In this document: positions 7,581 to 15,700 of the stretch, in pieces
How the letters are laid out: every line of letters starts with the position of its first letter
Position numbering within the stretch: the first letter of the stretch is position 1
NCBI GenBank assembly: GCA_903913865.1
Contig: CAIWMU010000267.1
Coordinates: 1-34,011 of the forward strand
DNA: 34,011 nucleotides
Reading direction: 5' to 3'
Origin: an uncultured Verrucomicrobia subdivision 3 bacterium
Lineage (GTDB): Bacteria > Verrucomicrobiota > Verrucomicrobiia > Limisphaerales > UBA8199
The notes under the pieces: model-generated
Seen by the model: the letters and a program-made list of their open reading frames with translations, nothing else
What the model was told of the DNA's origin: nothing
Databases searched by the model: none
Translations under genes and position numbers: made by a program

Positions 7581-8912
7581 ATGGCCGCGAATGAGACGAT
7601 GAATCTTGGGTTGCGCGCCGGGGCGGTTCTGGTGCTGGTGATGCTGAACGGCTTCTTTGTGGCGGCCGAGTTCGCCCTGGTGAAGGTGCGGGACACGCAG
7701 CTTGAGCCGTTGATCAAAGGCGGGGACAGGCGGGCAAAGCTGGCGGGGTTTATCCTGCACCGGCTGGATTCGTTCCTGAGCGCGGCACAACTGGGGATCA
7801 CCCTGGCGAGCCTCGGACTCGGGTGGATAGGGGAGCCGGTGTTCACGGGGTTGCTGGCCCCGGTATTTGCCTGGGTGGGGATTGAATCGGACCAGGTGCG
7901 GCATGTGCTGGGGTTCGCGATCGGGTTCTCGGCGCTGACCTTTCTGCATATCAGCGCCGGGGAGCAGGCACCGAAGTGGCTAGCGATTCAAAAACCACTG
8001 CCAACAACACTTTGGATTGCCTATCCGATGCTTTGGTTTTACCGGATTTCCTATCCCTTTGTCGTGGTGTTGAACCTGTTTTCGCAATGGCTGCTGTTGC
8101 AGGTGGGGATCAAGCCGGTGGCGGAGGGGGAGGGTGGACACTCGGAGGATGAGTTGCGACTGATGCTGGCCGCCGGGTTGAAGCGGAACGGCGCAACCGC
8201 CCTGAGCCGGGAGATCCTGCTGAATGCACTGGATTTGAGGCGGCGACTGGTCAGGGAGGTGATGCGGCCGCGCCAGGAGATCGTGCCGCTGGACACGGCA
8301 GCTGCCATTTCTGAATGCCTGGATGTGGCTGAAAGGACCCGGTATTCGCGCTTTCCGCTATGCCGGGATGGGGATCTGGACCAGTCGATCGGGGTCATTC
8401 ATATCAAGGATCTCTTCGCCATGCGCTCAAGGGTGGCCACTGCGGCAGAACTGACCCCGGTTGCGCGGAAGGTCATTTATGTGCCGGAGACCGCCCGGCT
8501 TGAAAAGTTGCTGCGGCTGTTCCTGGATCGGAAGCTGCACCTGGCGATTGTGGTGGATGAATATGGTGGAACGGTTGGGATGGTGACACTGGAGAACATT
8601 CTGGAGGAACTGGTGGGCCAGATTCAGGATGAGTTTGATCAGGAGAAGCCGTTGCTGGTGAGGAAGGATGATTCAACCTGGGATGTCTCAGGTGCCCTTC
8701 CTTTGCATGAGTTGGAAGAGTTGTTGGGGCAGACTCTGGCGGAGGAGGGTATTTCGACGGTGAGCGGGTGGGTGACGTTGCGTCTTGGTGGCTTTCCGAA
8801 GGTGGGTGACGTGATCTCAGTTGGAGGCCATCAGCTGAGGGTGGACCGGACGGATTCGAGCAGGGCAGCGCAGCTGACCCTGACCCGCGAAAGCGAAGCC
8901 GATAGTCCGTGA
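7581..8912 (+). CDS. CNNM/CorC family membrane protein, copy 3
   Basis: This 443-residue protein shows the complete family architecture: CNNM membrane domain (about 10-190, with FVAAEFALVKVRDTQLEPL and SAGEQAPKWLAIQKP), CBS pair (about 215-340, with REVMRPRQEIVPLD and DEYGGTVGMVTLENILEEL) and a CorC_HlyC domain (about 355-435). It is closest to the standard form of the three and is likely the core functional unit. Its role in divalent cation export is known for relatives only. The start is one base past the stop of copy 2. The gene converges on the minus-strand carotenoid gene, with 14 bases between the two stops and no obvious terminator. Confidence 0.9.
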   Translation: MAANETMNLGLRAGAVLVLVMLNGFFVAAEFALVKVRDTQLEPLIKGGDRRAKLAGFILHRLDSFLSAAQLGITLASLGLGWIGEPVFTGLLAPVFAWVGIESDQVRHVLGFAIGFSALTFLHISAGEQAPKWLAIQKPLPTTLWIAYPMLWFYRISYPFVVVLNLFSQWLLLQVGIKPVAEGEGGHSEDELRLMLAAGLKRNGATALSREILLNALDLRRRLVREVMRPRQEIVPLDTAAAISECLDVAERTRYSRFPLCRDGDLDQSIGVIHIKDLFAMRSRVATAAELTPVARKVIYVPETARLEKLLRLFLDRKLHLAIVVDEYGGTVGMVTLENILEELVGQIQDEFDQEKPLLVRKDDSTWDVSGALPLHELEELLGQTLAEEGISTVSGWVTLRLGGFPKVGDVISVGGHQLRVDRTDSSRAAQLTLTRESEADSP

Positions 8913-8926
8913 CCGGTTCCGAGGAA

Positions 8927-9805
8927 CTACTCCTTTCGGGGCGAGGGGCGGGTTGCCCGGCGGGTATTCCACCAGGACCAGAAGGCGGAGGAACCGACGA
9001 GGATTGCCCCCGCGATGGCGGCTACCGCTGCAGGCCAGAGGCGGTGTGAAACGAAGGCATTTGCCATCAGGAGTTGAAGGACACACCAAACGCCGACCGA
9101 GATATGTTCGGCGGGCACCGGTGCCGGACTTTTGGATAGGAGAAACGGTGTGGAAAAGGCAACAATGAGTCCACCCGCCAGCAGCCAGCCCAGAAAATTT
9201 ACCAGGGGTGCGCCATACCATGCCAGAGGCAGTTTTGTGACGGACCACAGCCAATAGCCTTTGATGGTGCAAGCGAATGGTTCCAGACTGAGATCCATCC
9301 ACAGGATCAGCGCTAGTGTCGCGATCAGGAGCCGGTAGCCGTAGTTCGGTTTCGACCGCCAATAGCGCAACACGGATCTTGCAGCGCCCCGGGAACAAAG
9401 GACGATGAGCACCCAGAGCAGGGGAATGGATCCCGGCAGGGGATCGATGAGGGTCTGCCCTGCGTTTCGCGTGTAGGTGTAGGGGCCGAAGGGAATGGAG
9501 GATAACGCGCCAACATAATGGAACAGGGCGGAGATGACTCCGATGATGGCGCAGGATCCGGCCAGATTCTGGACCGGCAGGGAACGGGAGAGGGTGGTGA
9601 TAACGGTTGCGGTCCCCAGTAGCAGCAGGACTCCTTCCGGCCACTGCGCCTCCGGAAACCACGGGCGGGCCTGCCAGCAGCGGAGGGACACAAGGAGGGC
9701 TTGCGCCAGAAACAGAAGGAAAAATCCGCGTGACAGTTTTACCGGGAGGCCCTGAAAAGGATCGGGCTTCAGGCGCATTTCGTTCAGGGGAAATCGATTT
9801 GGCAT
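8927..9805 (-). CDS. CruF-like carotenoid biosynthesis membrane protein (DUF422)
   Basis: This integral membrane protein of about 292 residues has seven or so hydrophobic segments. It matches the carotenoid biosynthesis protein family (Caroten_synth/DUF422) in the motifs FGPYTYT, LPGSIPLLWVL, LWMDLSLEPFA and GYWLW, and in WYGAPLVNFLGWL. Characterised members are carotenoid 1',2'-hydratases (CruF) or bisanhydrobacterioruberin hydratases, acting in the inner membrane on linear carotenoid ends. No other carotenoid gene is in the window, so the exact substrate is unknown. The upstream DUF167 gene ends 27 bases before this ATG, and the two are probably co-transcribed. A TTG at 9829 would add eight residues. 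Confidence 0.8.
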   Translation of the reverse strand: MPNRFPLNEMRLKPDPFQGLPVKLSRGFFLLFLAQALLVSLRCWQARPWFPEAQWPEGVLLLLGTATVITTLSRSLPVQNLAGSCAIIGVISALFHYVGALSSIPFGPYTYTRNAGQTLIDPLPGSIPLLWVLIVLCSRGAARSVLRYWRSKPNYGYRLLIATLALILWMDLSLEPFACTIKGYWLWSVTKLPLAWYGAPLVNFLGWLLAGGLIVAFSTPFLLSKSPAPVPAEHISVGVWCVLQLLMANAFVSHRLWPAAVAAIAGAILVGSSAFWSWWNTRRATRPSPRKE

Positions 9806-9832
9806 GTCAGGGGGAGTGGATCGTCTCAAGCA

Positions 9833-10129
9833 TCACAAACCGAGCTGCTTCAGGACTTTTTCAGCGGTCATGCCCCAGATTGTGACCGTTTTATGGCGGG
9901 AAGTCTGCCCTCGGGTGATCTCCAGCTTACTGCGGGGGCAGTCGAGCTTTTCGGCCAGGAGGCGGATCAGGGCTTCATTCGCGGCAGCGTCCACCGGGGG
10001 GGCGGTGACCTTGATCCGGATTTCATCCCCCAGGGCTTCTCCAATGTGGTTGGCCGAGGCGCGAGGCGTCAATTTGATCGCCATCACGACCCCATCCGGT
10101 TTTTCCTTCAAGAATCCTGGAATGCTCAT
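9833..10129 (-). CDS. DUF167 (YggU-like) small protein
   Basis: This 98-residue protein fits the DUF167/YggU family in length and motifs: VMAIKLTPRASANHIG near the start, then IRIKVTAPPVDAAANEALI and the KSLEITRGQTSRHK-like block (here SKLEITRGQTSRHKTV). The family is a small soluble alpha/beta fold of unknown biochemical role. The ATG at 10127-10129 is preferred over a TTG at 10135. It probably shares a transcript with the carotenoid gene downstream. Confidence 0.88.
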   Translation of the reverse strand: MSIPGFLKEKPDGVVMAIKLTPRASANHIGEALGDEIRIKVTAPPVDAAANEALIRLLAEKLDCPRSKLEITRGQTSRHKTVTIWGMTAEKVLKQLGL

Positions 10130-10188
10130 GGTCAAAACAGTGCTCGCCCTTGTGGGCGACGATCCATACGATATTATGCCAACGAACT

Positions 10189-11013
10189 ATGAGCAATGCG
10201 TCAATCAAAGCCCCCGCTTTTTCCATGGCCGGTTGTCTGGTTTTACTCCTTGCGACAGCCCTTTTCGCGGGGGGCTGCTCGACAGGCGGGGGGGGGAAGG
10301 GGGATTCACCGGCGAAGACCGCGGATGCGGCAGCCGCTGTCGCGGCGGCGAAGGCGGCGGAGGACATGGAGCCGGACAAGCCCATCCTGCCCCCGGGCGT
10401 CTCGAAAGCCCCCGCGCCATTTGAGGGGGATGGATGGAGGGAGATGTTCGATGGTCGGGACCTGTCCGGGTGGAAGGCCACACCCTTTGCAGGGCATGGG
10501 CAGGTGGTGGTGGTGTCTGGCAATCTGGTGCTGACCATGGGGGACCCTTTCACCGGGGTGAACTGGACCAACCCTTTCCCAACCGCCAATTATGAGATCG
10601 CGTTTGATGCGATGCGGATGATGGGAACCGACTTTTTCTGTGGATTGACCCTTCCGATGAACGATTCCCACTTCAGCCTCATCCTCGGAGGGTGGGGAGG
10701 GTCCCTGGTGGGGATCAGCAGCATCAACGGCATGGATGCCTCGGAGAATGAGACCACCAAGTTTGTAAAATTCGATGGCGGCCAATGGTATCGTGTCCGG
10801 ATGCGGGTCACCACCGGAAGGCTGGAAACGTGGGTGGACGACAAAAAGGTTGTCGATCTCGTTGTGAAGGATCGCAAGATCTCCCTCCGCCCCGGAGATA
10901 TCGAAATGTCGGCCCCGGTGGGCATCGCAGCCTGGCAGACCTCCGCCGTGTTCAGGGAGATCAAGTGGCGCCCGGTGACCACAGCGGCCGATCCCGTCCC
11001 GAAGATTTACTAG
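10189..11013 (+). CDS. DUF1080 (3-keto-disaccharide hydrolase-type) lipoprotein
   Basis: This 274-residue protein begins with a lipoprotein signal: Lys7, a hydrophobic core (residues 14-28) and a lipobox-like LFAGGC placing the lipidated Cys at 30. A low-complexity Ala/Lys linker follows. From about residue 80 a DUF1080 domain starts with the hallmark WREMFDGRDLSGWKA and runs to FREIKWRPV near the end, with a LamG-like beta-sandwich fold. Members are usually periplasmic or surface glycan-processing proteins and are abundant in Verrucomicrobiota and Planctomycetota; some hydrolyse 3-keto-glycosides. The ATG at 10189 gives a well-formed signal peptide; an in-frame TTG at 10150 does not look useful. 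The divergent start from the DUF167 gene leaves only about 60 bases for promoters. Confidence 0.85.
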   Translation: MSNASIKAPAFSMAGCLVLLLATALFAGGCSTGGGGKGDSPAKTADAAAAVAAAKAAEDMEPDKPILPPGVSKAPAPFEGDGWREMFDGRDLSGWKATPFAGHGQVVVVSGNLVLTMGDPFTGVNWTNPFPTANYEIAFDAMRMMGTDFFCGLTLPMNDSHFSLILGGWGGSLVGISSINGMDASENETTKFVKFDGGQWYRVRMRVTTGRLETWVDDKKVVDLVVKDRKISLRPGDIEMSAPVGIAAWQTSAVFREIKWRPVTTAADPVPKIY

Positions 11014-11287
11014 GGTCGTTCCGCTGGCGGTCGCAATTTCAGTGGCTTTCGAGGCCCATCGAGGAGATCTGCGGAAGGGGGGGGGAAGGTGCTTTGGATT
11101 GGCTCACACGAAGACACGAAGACACGAAGGGGAAATGGAGAGTGGGCATGCCAAAATACAGAGGCCTTTGTGTTCCGGTGGCTTTGAGGTGGGATTTCCG
11201 GGGTTTGCACCGTGCTTGCGGGAATATCGCCATGGTGGGGCGAAGCCGGGGATGATTGTGCTTGGTAGTCTATTCGGGTAGCCTGCG
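11014..11287. other. Intergenic stretch with a dispersed repeat
   Basis: Between the DUF1080 and GH99-like genes there is no convincing frame. It contains the CACGAAGACACGAAG-type repeat at 11094-11130. I see no terminator hairpin with a T-run. Confidence 0.5.
11094..11130. repeat. Dispersed repeat, CACGAAGACACGAAG type
   Basis: TTGGATTGGCTCACACGAAG is followed by two further nine-base ACACGAAGN-type steps. The block is almost identical to 17824-17860, and a damaged relative is at 4831-4860. The text after the repeat also looks related in the two good copies (a CTT-GTGT-GGGAT stretch about 40-70 bases on), so the true unit may be longer than the core given here. Confidence 0.7.
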
Positions 11288-12436
11288 GTGGTGAGCAACA
11301 CGTTAGAAACAGTGGAGCCCCGGGTTTGCCGGAACCGGGTGCCGGGAGGTTGGTTTCCTCTGGGCCGATTGGTGAAATTTCTTTTACTTTTGCTTTGCGC
11401 AACCGCAGCCCGACCGGGCGGGGCGGCAGATGCCAAAGTGACGGCGGCGCGGAGCGATTACCTTGTCGGCATCTACTACTTTGCCGGATGGTGGCCGGAG
11501 TCGCCGAACAAGTGGGAAACCGGCGGTCGGGATTGGAGGCCGGATTACCCGGAGCGCATCCCCCTCCTGGGGCAGTATAACAACCAGGAGACGATGGATC
11601 GCGAGATTGTCGCCGCATCGAGCCATGGCGTGGATTTCTTCCAAATTCTCTGGTATCCCAAGGGCGGGCCGCTCAACGAGGGGCTCCGGACCTTTCTTGC
11701 CTCCACCAACGCCGGGCGCATGAAGTTCACCATTGAGTTCGTGAATCACCCTCCATTCGGTCCCGGCACGGAGGGGGAATGGGAGGCAACCTGCAAGGAA
11801 TGGTGCACGGCGATGAAGCATGCCAGCTATCTCAAGATCGACGGCAGGCCTGTTTTCAAGGTTCACGGTCTGGATTTCTTTCACCAGCAGAATGGCGGCG
11901 ACCCCGCCAAAATCAAATCCCGGCTCGATACCTTCCGCCGGGTCGCCAGGGAGAACGGGCTTGCAAGTCCGCTCATCTCCGGCGGGGTGATGCCCGGTGG
12001 CGTGCCCCCGCCAGACCATGTGGCGCTGTTCGACTTTGTAACCACCTACATGGACATGCCCAATTTGCCTCAGCGACCGGAGGTTTATCCGTATGAACTT
12101 CTGATCCAGCATGCGCAGGATGGCTGGCTGCGTTACGCAGAGCATTCCAGCAAACCGTATGTGCCATACGTCCCGTGCGGATGGGACCCCAGACCGTGGG
12201 GGGATCCGCGTCCGTCGTTTGCGGTGCCGACCCGGGAGGCGTGGACTGCGGCCCTCAGCCGGGTGAAAGCCGCTCTGGACAAGTATCCGAAACTCGGAAT
12301 ACCGGGTGAAGGTGGCAGAAAGAAGATGCTTTTGATTTACGCCTGGAACGAGTTCGGCGAAGGGGGAATCATGGCCCCAACCCGGGGGGAGAGGGAAATG
12401 AAGCTGGAGGCGGTGCGGGAAGTCTTCGGTAAGTAA
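11288..12436 (+). CDS. Secreted glycoside hydrolase family 99-like protein
   Basis: This protein of about 382 residues carries an N-terminal hydrophobic signal (about 28-45, FLLLLLCATAARPGGA). The body fits the GH99-like/WbsX-type fold: an opening LVGIYYFAGWWP, a GVDFFQILWYPKGG strand, VFKVHGLDFF in the middle, and near the C-terminus LLIYAWNEFGEGG, the W-N-E-x-x-E type motif of the active-site region. Related proteins act on mannan-type or other glycans, but the GH99-like group is broad, so the substrate is not assigned. The start is a GTG at 11288 (a second GTG follows directly at 11291), and no strong ribosome-binding site is seen. It may work with the DUF1080 lipoprotein upstream, though 274 bases separate them. 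Confidence 0.8.
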   Translation: MVSNTLETVEPRVCRNRVPGGWFPLGRLVKFLLLLLCATAARPGGAADAKVTAARSDYLVGIYYFAGWWPESPNKWETGGRDWRPDYPERIPLLGQYNNQETMDREIVAASSHGVDFFQILWYPKGGPLNEGLRTFLASTNAGRMKFTIEFVNHPPFGPGTEGEWEATCKEWCTAMKHASYLKIDGRPVFKVHGLDFFHQQNGGDPAKIKSRLDTFRRVARENGLASPLISGGVMPGGVPPPDHVALFDFVTTYMDMPNLPQRPEVYPYELLIQHAQDGWLRYAEHSSKPYVPYVPCGWDPRPWGDPRPSFAVPTREAWTAALSRVKAALDKYPKLGIPGEGGRKKMLLIYAWNEFGEGGIMAPTRGEREMKLEAVREVFGK

Positions 12437-12738
12437 TCGATCGGGCGAGCGTGAACGGATCAACTCCTTCGCGCGCCGCCACAGCAACCGCTCCTCAAAT
12501 CGATGCCACCCCGCCGCAGAGTCCTCATCTATGGGTTGACCCTTTTACTGCGTGCGAAGATATGTCCTGGGGGTGACGTCGCAAGTGGCATTCGAGTGTC
12601 AGATGCGCTCTGCTGACCTGTTCCAGGCAATGGAGGGCGCTGTGCCGCACCACAAACCCGTCGATTCAGCCTGGGAAAAAAGAAGCGACCGGGAGGGTAT
12701 CCCGGTCGCATGAGAGACGGAGCGTAAGTCTGGAAGAA
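12437..12738. other. Convergent intergenic region
   Basis: This lies between the GH99-like gene (plus) and the LamG/Ig gene (minus), which converge. Apart from the minus-strand terminator at 12675-12709 I see no gene or structured element. Confidence 0.5.
12675..12709 (-). terminator. Rho-independent terminator of the LamG/Ig gene
   Basis: On the minus strand, GCGACCGGGA pairs perfectly with TCCCGGTCGC across a five-base loop (12685-12709). The stem is followed by a T-rich tract (TTCTTTTTT, 12675-12684). It lies 30 bases past the stop of the LamG/Ig gene. Confidence 0.88.
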
Positions 12739-15700
12739 TCAGAGCTTCACGCGGTAGAACACGCTGCCTGTGCCGGGGGTGGCCTTAAAGAAGGGCGCCG
12801 ACGCCCCGGGCACGTTGGTCCAGCCGGCGGGATTGTTCAGGTTGCTGTTTTGCTGCAGCGTGCCAGCCTGCCAGATCAGTTCCAGGTCAGCTCCGGACTT
12901 CTGGAGCGTGAGGCCGACCGGCCCATAAGCGTCGAAGCTCCGGCCTTGTTGCCCGGCGGCGTAGAGGCTGGCGGCCTCATAACCCGACAGGGCCCTGCGC
13001 CAGATGCCGAGGTCATCGATGTCGGCTGTGCCGTTTTCTGCGTAGGATCCCGATGTATCCTGCCCAATGTTCCAGACCTGGCCGTTGTCGAGATCCTGGA
13101 CACTGGTAAAGGAGCGAATGTCCACCAGCGTGCCATCAAGGTAGGTGACGGCGTCGCCTGTGCGATTGAAGGTGTGGAGCAAGCTATGCCAGTTGCCGTC
13201 GTTAACGGCGGCCATGCCATAGCCAGTGCCCACGCCCGGCCCGGTGACGCCCGCGACGTAGTAGGACCAGGTTCCGGTGGTGTAGCCCGGGGCAAAGGTC
13301 AGCCCGACTCCGCCGTAGGAATTAGGGGCTGTGCACAGGAACGGCAGGTCGCCCGGGGTGCCGGTAAACTTCACCCAGTAGGCCACCGAGAAGTTGACGT
13401 TCGTGCTGAGCTGCAAGTCGTTGGGCGCACCCAGCGTGACGTAGTTGTAGATTCCGCCAGCGGTGTCCGTCTGGTAGCGGAGCGCCTGGTTACCGATCTT
13501 GCCCGGAACATAGGTTGGCGTGCCCAGGGCGGTGCCATGGTTGTTCCGGCCGGAAGCATCGTTAGGGTCACCCTCGAACTTCAGATGCACCACCAGATCG
13601 TTGGTCAGGTTGGCAAAGGTGGGAGCTGGCATCACCACCAAAGTGACCGTGTCGCTGTTGGTCGAACCAACGCCATTGCTAATTTGCACGGAGTAGGATC
13701 CAGCGGCCGAGAATGGCACGTTGGTGAGGGTCAGTGTCGGACTGACGGCGCCCGAGACGGGGCTGCCCCCATGGCTCCATTGGTAGGATAGCGCGGGGCT
13801 GCCAGAGGCTGCGACCGCGAAGGTGAGGGTAGCGCCGGATTGGATCGTCTGGGAGGCCGGCTGCCTGACGATGAACGGAGGGGTGTTGTTACCAAACTTG
13901 CCCAGTCCGTAGTGGTAGGCCATGCGTTCCTCGGGAAGCACATAGCCATAAACGGCTACCTCGTCCACGTCGCCCACGAAGAAGTAGTCGCCGGTGTCGC
14001 TCTCATTCTTGCCGGCGCCTATGCGGAGCGGGCGCATGGGATTGGGAACCACCGTTGCGGGAGCCGTTCCCACCAGAACCCCGTTGACATAGAACCGTTT
14101 GTTCGTCCCGTCATAGGTTGCCAGGAGGTGTGTCCACTCATTATCCACCACCGCCGGACCATCCAAGGCTTGCCAACCCGCGCCGACGCTGGTCCAGAAA
14201 GACCAAATGTTGGCAGCGGTGGCGTAGAGTATGAACCCACCCTGATTGGCACCCTGGACTTCGTTGCGTGCGGACAACGGGGAACGATAGGTGCCCAGTC
14301 CTCCGGTCACGCGCGCCCAACATTCCACTGAGAAGTTGGTCGTGTTCAACTCCGGAGCAAAGGGGACTTCAACTTTGGTTGGGCTGACGCCGTCGAAGGT
14401 GGCTGCGGTGTCGGCATCGCCATTGACTGCTCCGGGGGTTCCCAGCGTCACGGCACCGATGGGCGCTCCGTTGTGTGATCCCCAGAGGTCATGGATCGTC
14501 GTGCTGCCCGGGGCTTCATCCAAACGCCAGAGGCCGGCCGGATTATCCTGAACCACGGCGGCAGCGTAGCCTGCCGGATTGAGGATGGTGACGGAAGCGT
14601 TCGCGCTGTTGACCACGCCCGCCCGGTTTGTGACGGTGACGGAGTAGTTCGCCCCCGCCATTCCGGCGGTGACGTTGGGAACCACGAGCGTGGTGTTGGT
14701 GGCACCGGCTATCGCGACGCCGTTGGATTTCCACAAGTAGCCCAGCGGGGAGCTGCCCGCAGCTTCGACCAGGAACCGGGCCGTTCCGCCAGGGAACAAC
14801 TGCACAGAGGCAGGTTGGCGCACGATGGTGGGGGGCACCAGCGAGCCGTAGCGAGCGTCGTAGAGAGCTTTGATTTCCGCCGTGCTCAACACGCGGCCAA
14901 ATACTGCGGCCTCGTCCAACTGGCCTGTGAAGGGCTCCTCGTCGGCGGCTGCGGAGAAGTTGGGGTTGCCGCCCAATTGGAGCGGGGAGGGGGATGTCTT
15001 GATCCCGGTGGAGGCAACGGCTCCGTTGCCGGCGCCCTGGTACACGCCGTTCAGGTAGAAATAGACATTCAGGTTGCTGCATACTGCGGCCACCTGGTAC
15101 CACTGACCGATATTGAGTGTGGGCAAGCTCTGAGCGATGTCGGTCACGCCAAACGCAGTGAAACGGTAGGAGTTGCCGTTCCAGATGCCGAAGCCGTAAC
15201 CCCCGGTGGCGCCGACGAGCAGCCGGGTGGAGAAGATCCGCGCTCCCGTAGCCGGCCAGGAGTCGCCCTTGATCCAGGCCACGAGCGAGAATCGGTTGGT
15301 GGCGCCAAAATAGTTGAATGTGGTGGCATCGCGCATTCGCACATAACTGCCTGCGCCATATTCCTGGACGCATCCGTCGTCATCATCGACCAACGCGCCG
15401 GGCAGCGTGTTCGGATAGGAATTAGCGTAATCACCATTCCGGCCGCTCCAAGAATCAAAGGCGGTGCTGCCGATGTCCTCGCCCAGGCGCCAGTAGCCGG
15501 CCGGGTTCAGGTTCGTGGTGGCCGCCGCGCAAGTAGAAACCGGCGCGGTCAGAACCTGCAAGGTGCAGGCGGTGCTGGGGGTGACACCAAAAATGTTCGT
15601 GGCCACCACCTGGTAGTTCACGCTGGCGTAGCTGGACTTCACGCCGGGGATCTTGAGGGAGCCATTCGTGGAAACCGCGATCGTGATGCTGTTGGATTGC

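Noticed and set aside
8817-9662. 281-codon minus-strand frame overlapping the carotenoid gene
   Set aside because: The other frame (8927-9805) has hydrophobic segments and DUF422 motifs; this one has neither and overlaps copy 3 of the CNNM genes.
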